Below the pieces are notes generated by a model that saw only the letters and a list, made by a program, of their open reading frames with translations, did no database searches and was not told the origin of the DNA. From Bacillota bacterium (GTDB lineage Bacteria; Bacillota_A; Clostridia; Lachnospirales; Lachnospiraceae), in NCBI GenBank assembly GCA_023443925.1, contig JAEZSL010000097.1, positions 1 through 6,427 on the forward strand: a stretch of 6,427 nucleotides of DNA. Direction: 5' to 3'. The position numbers were made by a program, and so were the translations under genes. Of the stretch, positions 1-2,847 are shown one piece after another (positions within the stretch are counted from its first letter, which is position 1; each line of letters begins with the position of its first letter).

Positions 1-91
1 ACACTGCTTATATTTTGTCAAGACTCTGGCCAAAAATCAAGCCAGCCGGCTTGATTTTTGAGACGTTAGAGGCTTGTAAAAAATATAGTGT
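1..91. repeat. Long imperfect inverted repeat (hairpin element), probably cut by window edge
   Basis: The two halves of this stretch are complementary over most of their length. The core is a perfect 13-bp stem (31-43 with 48-60) around a 4-base loop. Further out are CTCT/AGAG (24-27 with 68-71), CAAG/CTTG (19-22 with 73-76), ATATTTT/AAAATAT (10-16 with 80-86) and ACACT/AGTGT (1-5 with 87-91), about 33 bp in all with small internal loops. The outermost pair reaches base 1, so the element may extend left of the window. The inner part (TCAAGCC, tetraloop, GGCTTGA, then five T) could act as an intrinsic terminator on either strand, for example for an upstream gene. A dispersed intergenic repeat or MITE-like element is the other main possibility. 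The pairing is seen directly; the function is inferred. Confidence 0.6.
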
Positions 92-158
92 TCGAGGGAA
101 AGGCAGCTAAATTGAATATATATACGCTCGTATTCATTCAAAATACAAAATTGACCTT

Positions 159-186
159 TTGACACCCGAATCCTTTGAGATAAAAA
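159..186 (+). promoter_or_regulatory. Possible sigma-A promoter of rqcP
   Basis: A perfect -35 TTGACA lies at 159-164. The best -10, TAAAAA at 181-186, follows after a 16-bp spacer and matches TATAAT at four of six positions. The site is about 60 bases ahead of the rqcP start. The -10 is weak, so this is a tentative call. Confidence 0.33.
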
Positions 187-246
187 CTCTCTGTATGCCG
201 GATGGCTGGTTTTTTTGGCTTTATAAAGAAGACAGGAGAAGAATAT

Positions 247-486
247 ATGAGATTAGATAAGTTTTTAAAAGTATCCAGATTAATTAAAAGAAGAACGGTA
301 GCAAATGAAGCCTGTGATGCAGGCAGGGTATTGGTTAACGGTAAACCTGCCAAGGCTTCTGCTGCGGTAAAAGTGGACGATGTTATCGAAATCGGATTCG
401 GCAGCAAGGCGGTTAAGGTACAGGTCTTAGATGTCCAGGAAACGGTTCGAAAAGACGATGCCAAGGAATTATACAAATACCTGTAA
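247..486 (+). CDS. rqcP: S4-domain ribosome-associated quality-control protein RqcP (YabO/Hsp15 family)
   Basis: A 79-residue protein that is essentially one S4 RNA-binding domain. It opens with the hallmark MRLDKFLKVSRLIKRR and continues with ANEACDAGRVLVNGKPAKAS and a VKVDDVIEI strand. In this family (RqcP, formerly YabO, about 86 residues in Bacillus subtilis) the protein binds the obstructed 50S subunit at the tRNA-23S rRNA junction. There it works with RqcH to add C-terminal alanine tails to stalled nascent chains. I chose the ATG at 247 over the in-frame ATG at 202: it has AGGAG at 234-238 with 8-base spacing, and homologues begin at MRLDKFLK. The 202 start would add 15 unrelated residues. 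It is the first gene of the conserved rqcP-yabP-yabQ-divIC block, with a 111-base gap before yabP. No convincing terminator follows, so read-through into yabP is possible. Confidence 0.93.
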   Translation: MRLDKFLKVSRLIKRRTVANEACDAGRVLVNGKPAKASAAVKVDDVIEIGFGSKAVKVQVLDVQETVRKDDAKELYKYL

Positions 487-534
487 GCGTGATTAATCAT
501 GTCCCGATTTTTAAACAGCACCTTTAGATATTTG

Positions 535-563
535 GCATGAAATACAGAGTCTTTTAATATACT
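535..563 (+). promoter_or_regulatory. Candidate sporulation (sigma-E-like) promoter of yabP-yabQ
   Basis: AATATACT at 556-563 matches the sigma-E -10 consensus CATACANT at six of eight positions. GCATGAA at 535-541, 14 bp upstream, is a weak match to the -35 element. In Bacillus subtilis yabP and yabQ are expressed in the mother cell, so such a promoter is expected about here. Transcription would start near 570. The sequence support is weak and the call leans on family knowledge. Confidence 0.3.
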
Positions 564-593
564 GAATTGAAGTAAAGTATATTAGGAGGCTTT
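546..593 (+). promoter_or_regulatory. RNA hairpin enclosing the yabP ribosome-binding site
   Basis: Bases 546-563 can pair without interruption with 576-593: 18 bp, made of 14 Watson-Crick and 4 G-U pairs, with a 12-base loop. The inner nine pairs (TAATATACT, 555-563, with AGTATATTA, 576-584) are perfect. The right arm contains the whole AGGAGG Shine-Dalgarno (584-589) of yabP. A transcript entering from rqcP would carry both arms and hide the site. One starting near 570 would lack the left arm. The pairing is seen; a regulatory role is inferred. Confidence 0.6.
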
Positions 594-597
594 TATT

Positions 598-885
598 ATG
601 GACGATAAACAACAGGTTCAGAAAAACCATAAAGTAAGTTTAAATGCAAGGAGTTCAGCAACCATAACCGGAGTAAAAGACGTATTATCTTTTGATGCAG
701 GTGAAGTCCTCTTGGAAACAGAGCAGGGCATACTGATGCTTCGGGGCAATGACCTGCATGTGAACCGTCTGACTTTGGAAAAAGGCGAAGTAGACGTTGA
801 CGGTAAAATTGACAGCCTGACTTATTCCGATTCCAATAATTACGGCAAATCCGGTGAATCATTAATTAGCAGACTGTTCAAATAG
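598..885 (+). CDS. yabP: Sporulation protein YabP
   Basis: A 95-residue protein matching the YabP family in length (about 100 residues in Bacillus subtilis) and in its conserved block of roughly residues 17-79: NARSSATITGVKDVLSFD, then EVLLETEQG and LMLRGNDLHV, then LEKGEVDVDGKIDSLTY. It has no membrane segment or signal peptide and looks like a small beta-rich protein. YabP and its partner YabQ are sporulation-specific, and YabQ at least is needed for proper spore coat/cortex development. The biochemical role of YabP is not established. The ATG at 598 has a full AGGAGG at 584-589 with 8-base spacing, inside a potential hairpin described separately. The stop at 883-885 is followed by yabQ after 20 bases, so the two are almost certainly co-transcribed. 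Confidence 0.93.
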   Translation: MDDKQQVQKNHKVSLNARSSATITGVKDVLSFDAGEVLLETEQGILMLRGNDLHVNRLTLEKGEVDVDGKIDSLTYSDSNNYGKSGESLISRLFK

Positions 886-905
886 TGCAGGAGGTAAAGC
901 TGGCG

Positions 906-1406
906 ATGAACGATGCAATTATGGTAGAACTGCGTTTTTTTTGCACTTCCGTATTTTGGGGTGTTCTGCTGTTAATATTCTACGACGTACTGCGGATAAT
1001 AAGAAGAATAATTAACCATAACGGATTTTTTATTGCATTTGAAGACTTAATATATTGGGTTGTATCCAGCCTTTTAATCTTTCGAATGATGTACCGGCAG
1101 AATAACGGTATTATCCGGGGGTTTGCAATTCTTGCAATGCTTTTAGGAATGATACTTTATCACTCGGCCTTAAGTGAATTTCTGGTTGACACTATATCCG
1201 GGTTAATTAATAAAGTATTAGCTCTGATCTGGAAAATGATTGGAATCATATTGTTTCCAATAAAATGGATATTAGGTCGAATTAAGAGAATATTTGTTTG
1301 GATATATGGCAAAATCAAAAAATTCATTCATTTTTTAATAAAAATATTGAAAAAATTCCGTAAATCTAGTAAAATGGCAGTATCGGAAAAGGAAGAAAAT
1401 AATTAA
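906..1406 (+). CDS. yabQ: Spore cortex biosynthesis membrane protein YabQ
   Basis: A 166-residue integral membrane protein of the YabQ family. Hydrophobic segments lie at about residues 9-31, 43-63 and 68-88, with a possible fourth at about 100-125. A lysine- and isoleucine-rich tail (about 126-157) follows, probably amphipathic and membrane-lying, and the protein ends in a charged stretch. The motif FYDVLRIIRR at residues 25-34 is typical of the family. In Bacillus subtilis YabQ sits in the membranes around the forespore and is required for the spore cortex. The start is the ATG at 906, preceded by AGGAGGT at 889-895 with 10-base spacing. An in-frame GTG at 885 overlaps the yabP stop and lies before that ribosome site, so it is unlikely. 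The product is somewhat shorter than the roughly 210-residue Bacillus protein. Its end carries a promoter-like sequence for divIC, and its stop codon lies in an inverted repeat. Confidence 0.9.
   Translation: MNDAIMVELRFFCTSVFWGVLLLIFYDVLRIIRRIINHNGFFIAFEDLIYWVVSSLLIFRMMYRQNNGIIRGFAILAMLLGMILYHSALSEFLVDTISGLINKVLALIWKMIGIILFPIKWILGRIKRIFVWIYGKIKKFIHFLIKILKKFRKSSKMAVSEKEENN
1347..1375 (+). promoter_or_regulatory. Probable sigma-A promoter of divIC, inside the 3' end of yabQ
   Basis: TTGAAA at 1347-1352 and TAAAAT at 1370-1375 are each one mismatch from consensus and are separated by exactly 17 bp. The position explains how divIC, needed in growth, could be expressed when the sporulation genes yabP-yabQ are silent. 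The resulting leader would be about 118 bases long and would contain two hairpins (1401-1450 and 1465-1487). Confidence 0.5.
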
Positions 1407-1450
1407 GTGAAAAATAGGAAGAAGTTAAAAAATTATTTTTTCACTTAATT
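1401..1450. repeat. AT-rich 14-bp perfect inverted repeat spanning the yabQ stop codon
   Basis: Bases 1401-1414 (AATTAAGTGAAAAA) are the exact reverse complement of 1437-1450, with a 22-base loop. The left arm includes the yabQ stop TAA (1404-1406). The stem is poor in GC, but T-runs lie within and after the right arm. It may be a weak terminator or mRNA 3'-end stabiliser for the yabPQ transcript, or a leader hairpin of divIC. The repeat is certain; the role is inferred. Confidence 0.55.
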
Positions 1451-1464
1451 TTTATGTTTGCGAA

Positions 1465-1487
1465 TGTGTGCCGTTTACAGGCATACG
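1465..1487 (+). promoter_or_regulatory. Leader hairpin next to the divIC ribosome-binding site
   Basis: GTGTGCC (1466-1472) pairs with GGCATAC (1480-1486) around a 7-base loop, with one G-U pair and a further U-G pair outside (1465 with 1487). The stem ends one base before the AAGGAG of divIC (1489-1494). It leaves the ribosome site open and may hold it accessible. Confidence 0.35.
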
Positions 1488-1499
1488 GAAGGAGTAATT

Positions 1500-1808
1500 T
1501 TGAGAGGGAAGAAAAGGGTAAGAAGAAGGGCACGACGGACAGGCTTGGGTTTGATTGCGTTTATGGTTCTTATGGTATGCGGTATCGTGACCTTTAACAG
1601 ACAGACCCTGGATAGGGCTACCATTAAAGCAGCGGCCAGAATAACCGAACTGAATGACGTTATTGATCAGGAAAAGGAAGAGGCAAAAGAAATACAGGAA
1701 AAGAAAGCCTACGTACAGACTAAGAAATATATTGAAGAAATGGCCAGGGAAAAACTCGGGCTGGTGTATAAAGATGAAATCATCTTTAAGGCCGACGAAG
1801 GCAAATGA
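1500..1808 (+). CDS. divIC: Septum formation initiator DivIC (FtsL/DivIC family)
   Basis: A 102-residue bitopic membrane protein. It has a very basic cytoplasmic N-terminus (GKKRVRRRARR, residues 3-13), one membrane helix at about 16-32, a charged coiled coil at about 40-75, and the family's C-terminal block YIEEMAREKLGLVYKDEIIF (77-96). DivIC forms a complex with FtsL and DivIB/FtsQ at the division site and helps activate septal wall synthesis. The likely start is TTG at 1500, since AAGGAG lies at 1489-1494 just ahead of it and the basic segment then begins the protein. The in-frame ATG at 1464 and TTG at 1458 have no ribosome site, and the real ribosome site would lie within their coding sequence. 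It keeps the usual place after yabQ. Unlike in Bacillus, no S1-domain gene (yabR) follows; a tRNA gene lies next. Confidence 0.9.
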   Translation: MRGKKRVRRRARRTGLGLIAFMVLMVCGIVTFNRQTLDRATIKAAARITELNDVIDQEKEEAKEIQEKKAYVQTKKYIEEMAREKLGLVYKDEIIFKADEGK

Positions 1809-1839
1809 TATTTTCAAAGAAGTGCAAAAAATAAAAATT

Positions 1840-1884
1840 ATTAAAACAATTACATGAAAAGATTAAAACAACTTACATGAAAAG
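1840..1884 (+). repeat. Tandem direct repeat, 22/23 bp, abutting the tRNA promoter
   Basis: The unit ATTAAAACAA(C)TTACATGAAAAG occurs at 1840-1861 (22 bases) and again at 1862-1884 (23 bases). The two differ by one inserted C. The second copy ends one base before the promoter -35 element at 1886. The A-rich composition is like an UP element, so the duplication may strengthen the promoter. It may equally be a neutral slippage event. Confidence 0.7.
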
Positions 1885-1885
1885 A

Positions 1886-1914
1886 TTGACAAGCTTTTAA
1901 AAAGCAGTTATAAT
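1886..1914 (+). promoter_or_regulatory. Consensus sigma-A promoter of tRNA-Met
   Basis: TTGACA at 1886-1891 and TATAAT at 1909-1914 are both perfect, with an ideal 17-bp spacer. Transcription would start near 1921, leaving a short leader of about 9 bases before the mature tRNA. This is the strongest promoter in the window. Confidence 0.9.
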
Positions 1915-1929
1915 GTAGTTCGTCACTTC

Positions 1930-2003
1930 GGCGAAGTAGCTCAGTTGGCTAGAGCATGCGGTTCATACCCGCAGTGTCGGCGGTTCAAATCCGTCCTTCG
2001 CTA
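1930..2003 (+). tRNA. tRNA-Met(CAT), elongator
   Basis: A complete 74-base cloverleaf. The acceptor strands are GGCGAAG (1930-1936) and CTTCGCT (1996-2002) with a G1-U72 end pair and discriminator A at 2003. The D arm is GCTC...GAGC. The anticodon arm is TGCGG-TTCATAC-CCGCA with anticodon CAT at 1964-1966. The T arm is GGCGG-TTCAAAT-CCGTC. CCA is not encoded and must be added after transcription. The GGCG start, CGCTA end and TTCATAC loop match Bacillus elongator tRNA-Met. The initiator would have GGG/CCC in its anticodon stem, and the lysidine-modified tRNA-Ile(CAU) usually has a CTCATAA loop. The neighbouring tilS product acts on that tRNA-Ile, so this gene should be a non-substrate with the same anticodon. 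It is a single-gene unit with its own promoter and terminator. Confidence 0.95.
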
Positions 2004-2052
2004 TTTCTCTTTACAACAAATTTTAAACAGCAGAATATTAGTTTTAAATGAT

Positions 2053-2098
2053 CCTGTTATAGATTACCTGTTGGGTAATGTTAATAACAGGTTTTTTT
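2053..2098 (+). terminator. Rho-independent terminator of tRNA-Met
   Basis: CCTGTTAT (2053-2060) pairs with ATAACAGG (2084-2091). A second, inner stem ATTACC/GGTAAT (2063-2068 with 2074-2079) extends it, and seven T follow at 2092-2098. It is a textbook intrinsic terminator about 50 bases after the tRNA, and it separates the tRNA unit from spoIIE. Confidence 0.92.
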
Positions 2099-2704
2099 AA
2101 TACAATGGGAAATGTGGAGAATCCATAGCAAAAGACTATGCCAAAGCATATGAAATACGTTTAAACGAAACAAAATAAAAAGGTAAAGAAATCGTCCGGT
2201 TGTGTAGGAAAACATTGCCGGGCTATTTTGGTTATTTCGGCAAAAGCAGAATTTCTTTACAGTTTCGAAAAAAATAATTATATTCCCTTTCATTTTTGGA
2301 GATAGAAGCAGAACAGTTTTGTCTGAATTACAAATAATATATTACAAAATCCTTGTTAATTCATACTTATTTTTTTAGTTACGGATTAAAAAATTATATT
2401 TAAAACCCAATTCTTTTTTAAATTGAGCTGTATTTAACGCTCAGATTAGTATTGATATTCGTAAACATTCTTATAAAGTGTTCAATGTAGTATCCTTTCA
2501 GGATTAATTCCGCAGTCGATGTAATGCGGTGGAAAACTTATCTTTAAAGGTTAATACTGCCATAAAAGATAACTTAGTACCTTTCTTAAGGGACTTAATG
2601 AAACAGTGCCCTAAGCCTTTAATTCTGCGTTCACAACCTAAAGTGAATTTCTTAATAAGCCTTAACTCTCTTGATTCGATTCAATGGTGCATTCTATGAA
2701 ATTC
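2099..2704. other. Gene-free stretch with several hairpins; no credible coding sequence
   Basis: About 600 bases of AT-rich DNA between the tRNA terminator and the spoIIE promoter. Reading frames here are short, lack ribosome sites and do not resemble known proteins. Structures seen: a 10-bp perfect inverted repeat (2183-2192 with 2251-2260) enclosing TTGCCG/CGGCAA (2215-2220 with 2238-2243); TGAGC/GCTCA (2424-2428 with 2439-2443); ATCC/GGAT (2492-2495 with 2501-2504); CCGCA/TGCGG (2510-2514 with 2525-2529); AAAGGT/ACCTTT (2546-2551 with 2579-2584), or alternatively TTATCTTT/AAAGATAA (2538-2545 with 2565-2572); and a bulged 7-bp stem CTTA(A)GGG/CCCTAAG. I recognise no riboswitch or known RNA family. 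It could hold an unassigned small RNA, a decayed gene or unconstrained spacer. Confidence 0.5.
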
Positions 2705-2745
2705 TTGTCAAAAACTTTTTGATAACCCCCTCTTATTTTTGACAA
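2705..2745. promoter_or_regulatory. Pair of inverted Spo0A-box-like sites upstream of spoIIE
   Basis: TTGTCAAAAA at 2705-2714 and its exact reverse complement TTTTTGACAA at 2736-2745 each contain TGTCAAA, one base from the Spo0A box TGTCGAA. Their centres are 31 bp apart, about three helical turns, so both would face the same side of the DNA. The downstream site overlaps the -35 element, as in Spo0A~P-activated sporulation promoters. A weaker copy (TTTTTGATAA, 2716-2725) lies between them. Binding itself is inferred. Confidence 0.5.
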
Positions 2746-2771
2746 ACATTTTAAAATCTAAAATCTATAAT
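2739..2771 (+). promoter_or_regulatory. spoIIE promoter: perfect -35 and -10 with a 21-bp spacer
   Basis: TTGACA at 2739-2744 and TATAAT at 2766-2771 are both perfect but lie 21 bp apart, too far for ordinary sigma-A use. As I recall, Bacillus subtilis spoIIE and spoIIG have the same oddity (about 21-22 bp) and rely on Spo0A~P to recruit sigma-A polymerase. The gene downstream here is spoIIE, so the match in architecture supports the same control. The leader would be about 70 bases. Confidence 0.6.
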
Positions 2772-2781
2772 ACAGGTCTAA

Positions 2782-2823
2782 CGGATAACCTGGACTGAAA
2801 AGCCGGTTCCATAATAATATCCG
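2782..2823 (+). promoter_or_regulatory. Leader hairpin just before the spoIIE ribosome-binding site
   Basis: CGGATA (2782-2787) pairs with TATCCG (2818-2823). Inside, AACC (2787-2790) pairs with GGTT (2805-2808) and GG (2792-2793) with CC (2803-2804); A2787 can join only one stem. The structure ends four bases before the AGGAGGG (2828-2834). It may affect spoIIE translation or mRNA stability, but this is inference. Confidence 0.35.
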
Positions 2824-2847
2824 CATGAGGAGGGCAGAAAAATAAAA

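Noticed and set aside
490..499. TGATTAATCA palindrome after rqcP
   Set aside because: A 10-bp AT-rich palindrome with no loop and no T-run; not a terminator, and too short to call an operator.
138..521. 127-codon reading frame on the minus strand over rqcP
   Set aside because: It lies antisense to a clearly recognised S4-domain gene, extends into non-coding flanks and resembles no known family.
885..905. GTG at 885 as the yabQ start, overlapping the yabP stop
   Set aside because: The AGGAGGT at 889-895 would lie inside the coding sequence and nothing suitable precedes the GTG; the ATG at 906 is correctly spaced.
1654..1857. 67-codon + strand frame overlapping the end of divIC
   Set aside because: It is a frame-shifted shadow of divIC running into spacer; the low-complexity lysine-rich product has no ribosome site.
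508..2032. TTTTAAACAGCA occurring at 509-520 and 2021-2032, with a similar string in tilS near 6045
   Set aside because: A short AT-rich 12-mer in unrelated contexts with no matching flanks; probably chance, not an attachment site or repeat element.
2081..2293. 70-codon minus-strand frame in the gap before spoIIE
   Set aside because: No ribosome-binding site precedes its ATG, its end lies in the tRNA terminator hairpin, and the product looks like translated AT-rich spacer.
2504..2680. 58-codon open stretch on the minus strand, rich in basic residues, that might be a decayed transposase
   Set aside because: It has no start with a ribosome site and no recognisable motif, and the length is plausible by chance. 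The same bases form hairpins, which explains them at least as well.
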